Assembly (NCBI RefSeq): GCF_026967935.1
Contig: NZ_JAPVBL010000003.1
Coordinates: forward strand, 434,001 to 498,000
Direction: 5' to 3'
DNA: 64,000 nt
Source of the DNA: Modestobacter sp. VKM Ac-2982
GTDB taxonomy: Bacteria; Actinomycetota; Actinomycetes; Mycobacteriales; Geodermatophilaceae
Within the stretch, counting starts at the first letter, position 1. Each line of letters opens with the position of its first letter. Shown here in pieces: positions 33,647 to 41,888 of the stretch. Below the pieces are notes generated by a model. That model was given only the letters and a program-made list of their open reading frames with translations, did not search any database and was not told the origin of the DNA. Made by a program: the position numbers and the translations under genes.

Positions 33647-35757
33647 GGGTTCTCCTCAGGTCGGGCGGGTGGGACGGGGATCAGGGAGCCACGGGCCCAG
33701 AGCGGGGTCTGGTCCTCGGCGTGCGGGCCGGGCACACCGTCGGCGCCGAGCGGGACCACCCAGCGGCTGGCGTCGCGGTCGGCGAGGTCCCAGACGTAGC
33801 GGGCCACCGGTCCGCGCAGGCACAGGTCGGTGAGCCCGGGCAGGCTCGCGGTCGCCAGGACGCAGTTGGTGTCGCCGTGCAGTGGCAAGCCGTCGGCGGG
33901 CCGGACGACGGTCTCCTCCCAGCCGGTGCCGTCGAGGGAGTGCACGGTCAGCAGCCGGTGCGTCGCCCCCCAGTCCGGCGCGGGCGTGGTCGCCGCGTAG
34001 GCGAGGGCGTCCTGGAGGAGCGCGTCGACGTCGACGCCGTGCCGCGGGAGGACGTCGAGCAGCCGCTCCAGCGCCGTCCCGACCCGTTCCACGGGGGAGA
34101 GCCACGGGTCCAGCACCTCCGGGACGCCGGTCGGCAGGTGCAGCGGGGCGAGCAGCGGCAGGTCCAGGACCCGCCGGACCAGGGCGCTGCGCCAGGCGGC
34201 GAAGGCCCCGGCGCGGAGGCTGTCGGCGGCCATCCGGCGGTCCCAGGCCAGCAGCTCCGCGCGCAGCCGGGCGGCGGGGGTGCCCGTCTCGGGCGCGGTG
34301 GCCCGGCGGAGGGCGTCGACCAGCCCGGTGGCGGGGGAGGCGGTGTCGACCAGCAGCTCGGCGAGGTCGTCGACCCGTAGGCCGGTGCGGTCGCCGACGA
34401 GGGCGCGGAGCCGGGCGGCGCGGTGCGGTGGGGCGAAGACCGTGCCGTACGGGGCGACGTCCGGGCGCGCGTCGTTGGCGGTCACCGCGACGCCGCCCCA
34501 GGGTGCGGCGTCGGAGACGCGCAGCCCCGCTGGGGGAGGGCGGGTGCCGCGCCAGGCGTGCGCGCGGTCCCACGCCGGCACCGGGTGCCAGCGGTTGCTG
34601 GCCGCCCGGTCGGGCACCCGGCCGGCGACCAGCTGGCGCACGTCGCCGGTGGTGTCGGCGACCAGCACGCTGTTCACCGGCTCGACCCACGAGGTGAGCG
34701 CCGCCTCGACGTCCCCGGCGGTCCGCGCGCGCAGCAGCCGCGGCAGCGCCTCGAACCCGAGGCTGGCGTCCACCCGGCTCGGTGCCCGCAGGCTCAGCGC
34801 CTCGGGCTCCGCACCCCCGGACCAGGACGGCACGACCACCGGTCCGCGGGCGGTCTCGACGGTCTCGACGGTCACCGGCTCGCCGTCGCGGACGGCCAGC
34901 CGGACCGTCGCCGCATCGGCCGGCTCCCAGCCGTCCGGACCGAGGGCCAGCAGCCGGTCGCCGTCGCGGCGCAGCCGCTCCCGGTAGAGGTCCTGGTGCA
35001 CGGCCATCGCGTTCGTCACCGCCCAGGCCACCGTGCCGGTGTGCCCGAAGTGCGCGACACCCGGGACGCCGGGGAAGGCGAGCCCCACCACGTCGAGGGC
35101 CGCGGGTCCGGCGACCACCAGGTGCACCTGCTGGTAGACGCCGGGACGTTCCAGCAGCCGGTGCGGGTCGCCGGCGACGAGCGGCAGCCCGGACGCCGTC
35201 CGGGACCCGGTCACCGCGACCGCGTTGCTGCCGTCCGGCGGTCCCAGGCCGAGCGCGGCGGCGAGGTCGGGCCCGAGCCGCGGCCCGAAGGACCGCAGCA
35301 GGTGCCCCCGCCAGACCGTCGTCCCCAGCGACCCGAACAGCACGTGGTGGACCAGGAAGATGCCCAGCGGGGTCCACGGCCGCCAGCCGCCGTGCCCGCC
35401 GCGGGGCAGGCCGAGGGCCTGCAGCTCGGGCGACCGCGCGGCGCCCTCGGCCAGGCCCTCGCGCACGCCCGCCACGTAGGCGGCGACCCAGCGCCGGGTG
35501 TCCGGGTCGAGGGCGTCGTGGCAGCGGCGGGCGGTGTCGTCGAGCCGGGCTCGGGCGGCGAAGGTGTCCCAGGACAGCCCGGCGGCGCCGACGTGCGCGG
35601 CCAGCGTCGCCTCGCTCCGCCAGCGCTCCACCTCCAGCTGCCACGCACGGTCGACGGCGGTCACCCGCCCCTGCGCCCAGGCGAGGTCGTCCAGCGACCC
35701 GGCCCGCACGGTCGGCACGCCCCACGGGTCACGGGTCACCCCGGCCGGTGCGGTCAC
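33643..35757 (-). CDS. Penicillin-acylase-family (Ntn) amidohydrolase
   Basis: A 704-residue member of the penicillin amidase/acyl-homoserine lactone acylase family. These mature by self-cleavage to alpha and beta chains, the new N-terminal Ser being the nucleophile. Here that Ser is in DGSNAVAV (Ser177), with GSRTASGLPLVAGDPHRLL following. Downstream landmarks are FGHTGTVAWAVTNAMAVHQDLY and a final DTNCVLATASLPGL segment. There is no visible signal peptide, so a cytoplasmic location is more likely than the usual periplasm. It starts at GTG 35757, overlapping the desD-like stop. Some Streptomyces desferrioxamine loci carry a penicillin amidase gene. It could make or remove an acyl group on the siderophore. 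Confidence 0.82.
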   Translation of the reverse strand: MTAPAGVTRDPWGVPTVRAGSLDDLAWAQGRVTAVDRAWQLEVERWRSEATLAAHVGAAGLSWDTFAARARLDDTARRCHDALDPDTRRWVAAYVAGVREGLAEGAARSPELQALGLPRGGHGGWRPWTPLGIFLVHHVLFGSLGTTVWRGHLLRSFGPRLGPDLAAALGLGPPDGSNAVAVTGSRTASGLPLVAGDPHRLLERPGVYQQVHLVVAGPAALDVVGLAFPGVPGVAHFGHTGTVAWAVTNAMAVHQDLYRERLRRDGDRLLALGPDGWEPADAATVRLAVRDGEPVTVETVETARGPVVVPSWSGGAEPEALSLRAPSRVDASLGFEALPRLLRARTAGDVEAALTSWVEPVNSVLVADTTGDVRQLVAGRVPDRAASNRWHPVPAWDRAHAWRGTRPPPAGLRVSDAAPWGGVAVTANDARPDVAPYGTVFAPPHRAARLRALVGDRTGLRVDDLAELLVDTASPATGLVDALRRATAPETGTPAARLRAELLAWDRRMAADSLRAGAFAAWRSALVRRVLDLPLLAPLHLPTGVPEVLDPWLSPVERVGTALERLLDVLPRHGVDVDALLQDALAYAATTPAPDWGATHRLLTVHSLDGTGWEETVVRPADGLPLHGDTNCVLATASLPGLTDLCLRGPVARYVWDLADRDASRWVVPLGADGVPGPHAEDQTPLWARGSLIPVPPARPEENP

Positions 35758-37571
35758 CGGTGTGCGGCGACCGGGTTGGCCAGCGTCCCGGCGTACAGCA
35801 GCGAGGACGCCTGGTCGGCCAGGTCGACCATCTGCGTCGTGTTCCGCAGCTGCAGCCGGTTCAGGCACGAGTGCTGGAACTCCGGGGTGAAGAGGTCGAA
35901 GCGCCGGTGCAGCTCCGGGTGGGCGTCCCGGTGCCCCCGCAGGCACTCGGCCACGCAGCCCCAGACCTCCTCGGCGGGCAGCAGCCCGTCGGCGTCCAGC
36001 ACGCCGGCGAGGTAGCGCAGGAACCCGTCGAAGACGTCGGTGAAGATCGACAGCAGGCGGACGTCGTCGTCGTAGGCAACGCGCACCCGCTCGACGCCCG
36101 GGGGCAGCGGCCGGTCACCGAAGACGGCGACCTCCTCCCCGACGTCCTTCATCAGGACCCGGGTCGGCATCGAGCCCTCCAGCACGAGGATGACGTTCTC
36201 CCCGTGCGGCATGAAGGCGAGGTCCTGGGCGAGCAGGCAGTGCACGACCGGGCGGAGGTAGGCGTCGAGGTAGCGCCGCAGCCAGCTGCGCGGGTCCAGG
36301 CCCGAGTCGGCGACCAGGCCGCCCACCAGCGAGCGGCCGTCGGCGTCCCGGTGCAGCAGCGCCGCCATCGTCATCGCCCGTTCGCCCGGCGCCAGCCGCG
36401 GCACCGGGCTCTCCCGCCACAGCGCCGCGACCATCCGCTGGTACGGCGAGCGCAGCCCGCGGGCGGCCATCCGGTGGTAGGCGTCGCCGGTGTAGCCCAC
36501 CGACGCGAGCTCGCGGAGCACCCCGAACCCGCTGGCCACCAGCTCGGGGTCGCCGGTGACGACCTCGGCGACCCAGTCGTTGATCGCCGGGGTCGCCCGC
36601 ATGTAGGCCGGGGAGAGCCCGCGCAGGAAGCCCATGTTCTGGATCGCCAGCGCCGTCTTGACGTAGTGCCGGTCGGGGCGGTCGAGGTCGAAGAACGTCC
36701 GGATCGACTGCTGGGCCTGGTAGCGGTCCTCGCTGTACCCGACCGGCACGAGGTCGCGCCGGCCGACGTCGGCGGCGAAGGTGACCGCCAGCCGGTGCTC
36801 CCACTGCCACGGGTGCACGGGCAGGTAGAGGTGGTCGGCGGGGTCCAGGCCCAGCGACCGCAGCCGGTCGGCGAAGCGGGCGAGCAGCTCCTCGCCGAGC
36901 TGGCCGGCGTACAGCTGCTGCTCGTCGACGCCGGCACCGCAGGCGAGATGGGTGTGCTCCCGGCGGGCCGCCAGCCAGACCAGCCGGACCGGGGCCCCGG
37001 ACTCGGGGGCGTAGGCGGCGGTGTCGGCCAGCCCGAAGCCGATCCGCCCGTTGTTGGCCACGAACGCCGGGTGGCCCTCGGTCATCGACCGCTCGACGGT
37101 CTGCAGGTCGGCGCGGGCCAGCTCCCGGGCGTCGGTGCGGCGGTGGTGCAGCTTCCAGGCCACCCCGGCGAGGGTGGCGCTGACCTCCTCCAGGTAGGTG
37201 CCCAGCAGCTGGTCGGGGATCCCGAGGTCGTGCTGCAGCTCGTCGACGAGGGCGAGGGCGTCCAGCGGTGCGTCGGCGCCGTCGACGGTGCGGGTCACCG
37301 AGGCCGGGTCGACGTCCCAGTGCTCCAGTGGCAGCACCCGGGCGGCGAACCGGTACCGGACCCCGGGGGCGGTGCGCAGCGACCACCAGGTCCGCCGCAG
37401 GTCGTCGGCCAGGCCACCGTCGGCCTCGGGGGTGACGAGCCGCTCGTGGCTGAACTCCGACAGCGCCTTGGTGACGACGTGCCGGTGCGCCCGGGCCATC
37501 GCCACCGGCTCGAGGTGGTCGGCGCCGAGCGGGACGGCGTCCGCGACCAGCTCGGTCGTGGACGCGGTCAT
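35754..37571 (-). CDS. desD: NRPS-independent siderophore synthetase (DesD-like)
   Basis: A 605-residue IucA/IucC-family synthetase that joins and can cyclise N-acylated hydroxydiamine units using ATP, as DesD does for desferrioxamine. Typical blocks are SHERLVTPEADGG, EGHPAFVANNGRIGFG (ATP-site HP-x-x-N-x-R-x-G), LPVHPWQWEHRL, QAQQSIRTFFDLDRPDRHYVK and LLAQDLAFMPHGENVILVLE, with a final DFFDGFLRYLAG-type block. The closest relatives by pattern are type C synthetases, which use hydroxamate substrates. ATG 37571 overlaps the desC-like stop. Confidence 0.92.
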   Translation of the reverse strand: MTASTTELVADAVPLGADHLEPVAMARAHRHVVTKALSEFSHERLVTPEADGGLADDLRRTWWSLRTAPGVRYRFAARVLPLEHWDVDPASVTRTVDGADAPLDALALVDELQHDLGIPDQLLGTYLEEVSATLAGVAWKLHHRRTDARELARADLQTVERSMTEGHPAFVANNGRIGFGLADTAAYAPESGAPVRLVWLAARREHTHLACGAGVDEQQLYAGQLGEELLARFADRLRSLGLDPADHLYLPVHPWQWEHRLAVTFAADVGRRDLVPVGYSEDRYQAQQSIRTFFDLDRPDRHYVKTALAIQNMGFLRGLSPAYMRATPAINDWVAEVVTGDPELVASGFGVLRELASVGYTGDAYHRMAARGLRSPYQRMVAALWRESPVPRLAPGERAMTMAALLHRDADGRSLVGGLVADSGLDPRSWLRRYLDAYLRPVVHCLLAQDLAFMPHGENVILVLEGSMPTRVLMKDVGEEVAVFGDRPLPPGVERVRVAYDDDVRLLSIFTDVFDGFLRYLAGVLDADGLLPAEEVWGCVAECLRGHRDAHPELHRRFDLFTPEFQHSCLNRLQLRNTTQMVDLADQASSLLYAGTLANPVAAHR

Positions 37572-38161
37572 GCCAGCACCCGGCCCAGCTCGCTCGCCGC
37601 GAAGGACGCCGGCGTGCAGGTGCTCACCGCCGCCGTCTTGTGCCCCAGGTCGACCAGGCCGTGCTCGACGAACCCCGCCGCCCGGTTCTTGGCCCGGATC
37701 GCCGTGTTGCGCGCGTCCGGCTCGACGACGACCCGGCGTGCACCCGGGCGGTCCAGGGCGAAGCGCACGACCGCCGCCATCACGGCCGAGGTCAGGCCGC
37801 GGACGGGCGGGGCGCCCTCGGCCGGCGGGGCGACGAGGACGTGCATCCCGACGTCGCCGGGCTCGGCCGCCCAGACGCCGACCAGCTCCCGGTGGTGGGG
37901 GTCGTAGGTCTCGGCGAGGAACGCCGGGGTCCCGTCGACCCGGCCCAGCCACGCGTCGTGGTGCGGGTCGGCGGTGATCGCGGTGTAGGCGCTGCGCACC
38001 GCGGCCGGCTCCGCGTCCTGCATCAGCCAGTAGACCGAGCGCGGGTGGGTGACCCAGGCGTGCAACAGGTCCAGGTCGCGGTCGACGTCCAGCGGTTCCA
38101 GGGTCAGCACCCCGACCGGCGTGCGGACCGACCAGGGGGGCGCGGCGGGAGCGGCGCTCAT
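37568..38161 (-). CDS. desC: Hydroxydiamine acyltransferase (DesC-like)
   Basis: A 197-residue GNAT-fold acyltransferase that acylates N-hydroxycadaverine with succinyl- or acetyl-CoA to form the hydroxamate. Landmarks are DLLHAWVTHPRSVYWLMQDA, AWLGRVDGTPAFLAETYDP, the GDVGMHVLVAP strand and the CoA-binding RRVVVEPDARNTAIRAKNRA. The same order occurs in IucB and DesC. ATG 38161 overlaps the monooxygenase stop, and the gene's own stop overlaps the synthetase start. A second related gene lies at 33047. Confidence 0.9.
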   Translation of the reverse strand: MSAAPAAPPWSVRTPVGVLTLEPLDVDRDLDLLHAWVTHPRSVYWLMQDAEPAAVRSAYTAITADPHHDAWLGRVDGTPAFLAETYDPHHRELVGVWAAEPGDVGMHVLVAPPAEGAPPVRGLTSAVMAAVVRFALDRPGARRVVVEPDARNTAIRAKNRAAGFVEHGLVDLGHKTAAVSTCTPASFAASELGRVLA

Positions 38162-39510
38162 CGCAGGGCCCCGGTCGCCGTCAGCCCCGCCTCGTCGGGC
38201 AGCGCGTCGGTGTCCTCGAGCTCCACCCCGAACTCCTGGTACGCGATGTGCTCCTCGACCGGGTAGACCTCCCGGCCGCACATCGCGTTGACGATCACCG
38301 AGTTCCGGAAGGGCCCCATGCCCAGGTCGGGCGCGGTGAGGCTGTGGGTGTGCTCCTCGGCGTTCTGCACGAAGACCTCCCCGCCGGTGACGTCCACGGC
38401 GTAGTCCAGCGCCACGTCGTACCGGCCGCGCGCGTCCCAGCGGACCCGGTCGCGCACCGGGTCGAGGAACGCGGGCACCCGGGACCGGTAGCCGGTCGCC
38501 AGGACCAGCCCCTGGGTCGGGCGGGTGACCGTGCGCCCCTGCTCGGCGTGGTGCAGCCGCAGCTCGTAGCGCCGCTGCTCGGCGTCCCAGTGGGCGCCGA
38601 CCACCTCGACGCCGGTGTGCAGCGACGAGGGCACCTCACCGCGCCGTCCCGTGCGGTAGAGGGTGTCGTAGATGGCGTCCACCAGGGTGCCGCTGATGCC
38701 CTTGTACAGGTGGCGCTGCTCCCGGGCGAGGGCGTCGCGCCGCCCCATCGGCAGGGCGTGGTGGTAGCGGGCGTACTCCGGGGAGGTCATCTCCAGGGTC
38801 AGCTTCGTGTACTCCATGGGGAAGAACCGGGGTGAGCGGGTGAGCCAGTCGACCCGGTACCCGAGCCGGTCGGCGTCGGTGAGCAGGTCGAGGTACACCT
38901 CCGCGGCGCTCTGCCCGCTGCCCACGACCGTCACGTGCCCGAGGGTCTGCAGCTCCTCCTTGTGCTCCAGGTAGCGCGAGCTGTGCCATGCCGGGCCGGG
39001 CAGGTCCCGCACCGGCTCGGGCACCCACGGCGCCGTCCCGACGCCGAGGACCAGCCGCCGGCCCAGGTGCACCTCCGGCTCCCCGGTGCGGACGTCGCGG
39101 GCGTGCACCCGGTAGACGCCGGCGGCGGCGTCGTGCTCGACCCGCTCGACGCGCCGGCCCCACCGCAGCCCGGGCACCCGCTCGGCGACCCAGCGGCAGT
39201 AGGCGTCGTACTCCGCGCGCAGCGGGTGGAAGTCCTCGCGGATGTAGAAGGGGTACAGCCGGCCGGTCGCCTTGAGGTGCGCCAGGAAGGAGTACGGCGA
39301 CGTCGGGTCGGCCATGGTCACCAGGTCGGCGAGGAACGGGACCTGGAGCGTGGTGCCCTCGATCATCATCCCGGGGTGCCAGGAGAACTCCTCGTGCTCG
39401 TCGAGGAAGACGCCGGACAGGTCGGGCACCGGGGCGGTGAGCGCGGCCAGGCCGAGGTTGAAGGGCCCGATCCCGATGGCGACGAAGTCGTGCACGGGTG
39501 TGGCGCTCAT
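38158..39510 (-). CDS. desB: Lysine/cadaverine N-hydroxylase (DesB-like)
   Basis: A 450-residue FAD- and NADPH-dependent monooxygenase of the SidA/IucD/PvdA family. It hydroxylates the terminal amine of cadaverine or lysine. Key motifs are the FAD loop IGIGPFNLGLAAL at residues 12-24, a substrate region WHPGMMIEGTTLQVPFLADL, the NADPH loop VVGSGQSAAEVYLDLL and the C-terminal ATGYRSRVP. Length and order match DesB. ATG 39510 overlaps the desA-like stop. Confidence 0.93.
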   Translation of the reverse strand: MSATPVHDFVAIGIGPFNLGLAALTAPVPDLSGVFLDEHEEFSWHPGMMIEGTTLQVPFLADLVTMADPTSPYSFLAHLKATGRLYPFYIREDFHPLRAEYDAYCRWVAERVPGLRWGRRVERVEHDAAAGVYRVHARDVRTGEPEVHLGRRLVLGVGTAPWVPEPVRDLPGPAWHSSRYLEHKEELQTLGHVTVVGSGQSAAEVYLDLLTDADRLGYRVDWLTRSPRFFPMEYTKLTLEMTSPEYARYHHALPMGRRDALAREQRHLYKGISGTLVDAIYDTLYRTGRRGEVPSSLHTGVEVVGAHWDAEQRRYELRLHHAEQGRTVTRPTQGLVLATGYRSRVPAFLDPVRDRVRWDARGRYDVALDYAVDVTGGEVFVQNAEEHTHSLTAPDLGMGPFRNSVIVNAMCGREVYPVEEHIAYQEFGVELEDTDALPDEAGLTATGALR

Positions 39511-41048
39511 GCCCCGACCCGCCCGCCGGCGAGGGCCAGCGCGCTCGGGGTCGTCGCGCTCGGGGCCGCCGCGTCCGGGCCCGCCGCGGACTCCGCGAGC
39601 AGGTCCTCACCGGCCGCGCGCACCAGCTCGATGACCGCACGGACGTCGGCCCGGGTGGTCGCCGGGTTCAGCAGGGTCAGCTTCAGCCACGGGCGCCCGT
39701 CGACGACGGTGCGCGCGACGACCGCCTCCCCCTCGTCGAACAGCCGCTCGCGGATGCCGGCGACCAACTGGTCGGCGGCGGCCGGGTCGAGCGGGCCGTC
39801 CGGGCCGATGGGGCGGTGCCGGAACAGGACGGTGCTCAGCGTCGGTTCGCTGTGCACCTCGATGTCCGGGTCGGCGCACAGGTCCTCGTGAACCTGTACG
39901 GCCAGGTCCAGGCACGCGTCGAAGGCCGCACCGATCGCGTCGGCCCCCATGGCGCGCAGCGTCACCCACAGCTTGAGCGCGTCGAAGCGCCGGGTGGTCT
40001 GCAGGCTGCGGTCGACCTGGTTCGGCGCCCGCTCGCCGCGCGGGTTGAGGTAGGCGGCGTGGTGGGTGACGTGTCGCAGCGTGGCGGCGTCGCGCACCAG
40101 CACCGCCGAGGACGCCACCGGCTGGAAGAAGGTCTTGTGGAAGTCCACGGTCACCGAGTCGGCGCGCTCGATGCCGTCCAGCAGGTGCCGCCGACGGCGG
40201 GACACCAGCAGGCCGCCGCCGTAGGCCGCGTCGACGTGCAACCACGCGCCGATCTCCGCGCAGACGTCGGCCACCGCGGGGAGCGGGTCGATCCGGCCGA
40301 GGTCGGTGGTGCCGGCGGTGACGGACACCGCCATGACGACGTCGCCGGCGGCGCGGACCCCCGCGGCGACCTGCCGCAGCGCGGCCGGGTCCATCCGGTG
40401 CCGTGCGTCGGTGGCCACCGGCAGCACCGCGTCGGCGCCGAGCCCGAGCAGGCGCGCGGCCTTGCCGACGCTGAAGTGCGCCTGGTCGGTGGCGAGGACC
40501 CGCAGGCGGGCGCCCGGGGCCAGCACGCCGCCCGGCAGTGCGGCCAGCGCCTCGTCGCGGGCCAGCAGCAGCGCGTGCAGGTTCGACTGGGTGCCGCCGC
40601 TGGTGAACACGCCGTCCGCGTCGGGCCCCAGGCCCGCGCGGCCGGCGGCCCAGGCGATCAGCCGGCGCTCGATGAGGGTGGCCGTCGTCGACTGGTCGTA
40701 GGTGTCGACGGAGGTGTTGACCGCGGACGCGAGGAGGTCGGCCGCCAGGGCCGGGATCGCGACCGGGCAGTTGAGGTGGGCGACGTAGCCGGGCTCGTGG
40801 AACCACACCGCGTGCTCGAGGTACAGCCGGGAGGTCTCCTTGAGGGCGGAGAACGTGTCGCCGAGGGGGGCCTCGAGGTCGACACCGGCCACGAGCTCCT
40901 CGAGGTCCTGCTGCGGCGCCCCCGACCGGGGGCGGCGGACCACCCGCACGCGGTCGGTCAGCGCGCCCAGCGCCGCGGTGACGACCGCGGCGTAGTGGTC
41001 GACCGTCGACCCCGAGAACAGGTGTGCGGTCGGCGTGTGCTCCGTCAC
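39507..41048 (-). CDS. desA: PLP-dependent decarboxylase (DesA-like)
   Basis: A 513-residue group II PLP decarboxylase, like lysine decarboxylase DesA, which makes cadaverine for the siderophore. Key segments are TSGGTQSNLHALLLARDEAL near residue 145, WLHVDAAYGGGLLVS, and SVTVDFHKTFFQPVASSA, in which the Lys of DFHK binds PLP. It starts at GTG 41048, preceded by GAAGGGG at a good distance. It is first in the six-gene operon, immediately downstream of the iron box. The same family includes DOPA and diaminobutyrate decarboxylases, but the neighbours favour lysine. Confidence 0.92.
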   Translation of the reverse strand: MTEHTPTAHLFSGSTVDHYAAVVTAALGALTDRVRVVRRPRSGAPQQDLEELVAGVDLEAPLGDTFSALKETSRLYLEHAVWFHEPGYVAHLNCPVAIPALAADLLASAVNTSVDTYDQSTTATLIERRLIAWAAGRAGLGPDADGVFTSGGTQSNLHALLLARDEALAALPGGVLAPGARLRVLATDQAHFSVGKAARLLGLGADAVLPVATDARHRMDPAALRQVAAGVRAAGDVVMAVSVTAGTTDLGRIDPLPAVADVCAEIGAWLHVDAAYGGGLLVSRRRRHLLDGIERADSVTVDFHKTFFQPVASSAVLVRDAATLRHVTHHAAYLNPRGERAPNQVDRSLQTTRRFDALKLWVTLRAMGADAIGAAFDACLDLAVQVHEDLCADPDIEVHSEPTLSTVLFRHRPIGPDGPLDPAAADQLVAGIRERLFDEGEAVVARTVVDGRPWLKLTLLNPATTRADVRAVIELVRAAGEDLLAESAAGPDAAAPSATTPSALALAGGRVGA

Positions 41049-41062
41049 GAACGAGCCCCTTC

Positions 41063-41081
41063 GTAGGTTAGCCTCCCCTAA
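41063..41081. promoter_or_regulatory. Iron box for DtxR/IdeR/DmdR1-type repressor
   Basis: The sequence GTAGGTTAGCCTCCCCTAA matches the actinobacterial iron-box consensus TTAGGTTAGSCTAACCTAA at 16 of 19 positions. It lies 15 bases before the desA-like start and about 75 bases before the divergent reductase gene, so one repressor site could control both directions. Confidence 0.82.
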
Positions 41082-41156
41082 ACACGGCGGACGGTACACG
41101 GGGCTCGGACCCGGTGCGCGGGGGTCCTGCCGGAGGTGACGGCGAGAGGACGAGCG

Positions 41157-41888
41157 ATGCAGCACGGCTGGGAGGGCGTGGTCCTCAAGGCCATGCGCGG
41201 CAAGGACTTCGTCCTCACCGTGCGCGGGAGCGAGCAGGTCGGCGAGCAGTACCAGCGGGTCCGGGTCTCCGACGGCGGGCTGCTCGCCGACTGCCCGCCG
41301 CACCCCGCGATGTGGGTCCGGCTGTGGTTCTCCCACGACGGGCGACCCCACCAGCGGGCCTACACGCTCGTCGACCCGGACCCGGTGGCGGGCACCTTCG
41401 ACCTCGAGTTCGCCCTCCACGACGGCCCGGCCGCGCACTGGTCCGTCGCGGTGCAGCCCGGCAGCACCATCGAGGCGACGGTGCAGGGCACCCGCGAGGC
41501 CCAGCCACCGTCGGCGACCCGGGTGGTGCACCTCGTCGGTGACCCGGCGTCCCTGCCGGCGGTGAACTCGCTGTTGGACGCCCACCCGACGACGCCCGCG
41601 CGGGTCTGGCTCGAGGCCGGCCACCCGGCCGACCGCGACCTCCCCGTGCGCGCCCGGGCCGGGCACGAGGTGGTGTGGATCGACCGCGACGGCGCCGCCC
41701 CCGGGGAGGCGCTGCAGGCCGCCGTGACGGCTGCCTGGGCCGCAGACGCGGCAGCCGACCCGGCGCAGGACTGGTTCTGGGTGGCCTGCGAGGCCGCCGC
41801 CACCCGGGCGCTGACCCGGCACCTGCGTCGCGAGCTCGGTGTCGGCAAGGACCGCGTGTCCTCGCTCGCCTACTGGCGCACGACGTGA
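41157..41888 (+). CDS. Siderophore-interacting protein (ferric-siderophore reductase)
   Basis: A 243-residue flavoprotein of the SIP family, which reduces ferric siderophores to release iron. The N-terminal FAD-binding barrel shows WVRLWFSHDGRPHQRAYTL, the R-x-Y-T motif that contacts FAD, and EFALHDGPAAHWSVAVQPG. The C-terminal domain has VVHLVGDPASLPAVNSLLD and DWFWVACEAAATRALTRHLR. ATG 41157 is used. The gene is divergent from desA with the iron box between, and its stop overlaps the start of the MFS gene. Confidence 0.9.
   Translation: MQHGWEGVVLKAMRGKDFVLTVRGSEQVGEQYQRVRVSDGGLLADCPPHPAMWVRLWFSHDGRPHQRAYTLVDPDPVAGTFDLEFALHDGPAAHWSVAVQPGSTIEATVQGTREAQPPSATRVVHLVGDPASLPAVNSLLDAHPTTPARVWLEAGHPADRDLPVRARAGHEVVWIDRDGAAPGEALQAAVTAAWAADAAADPAQDWFWVACEAAATRALTRHLRRELGVGKDRVSSLAYWRTT

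Noticed and set aside
33643..35757. The amidohydrolase as an acyl-homoserine-lactone quorum-quenching enzyme.
   Set aside because: It belongs to the same family, but it lacks a signal peptide and is embedded in a siderophore operon, which favours a different substrate. This is not excluded by sequence alone.
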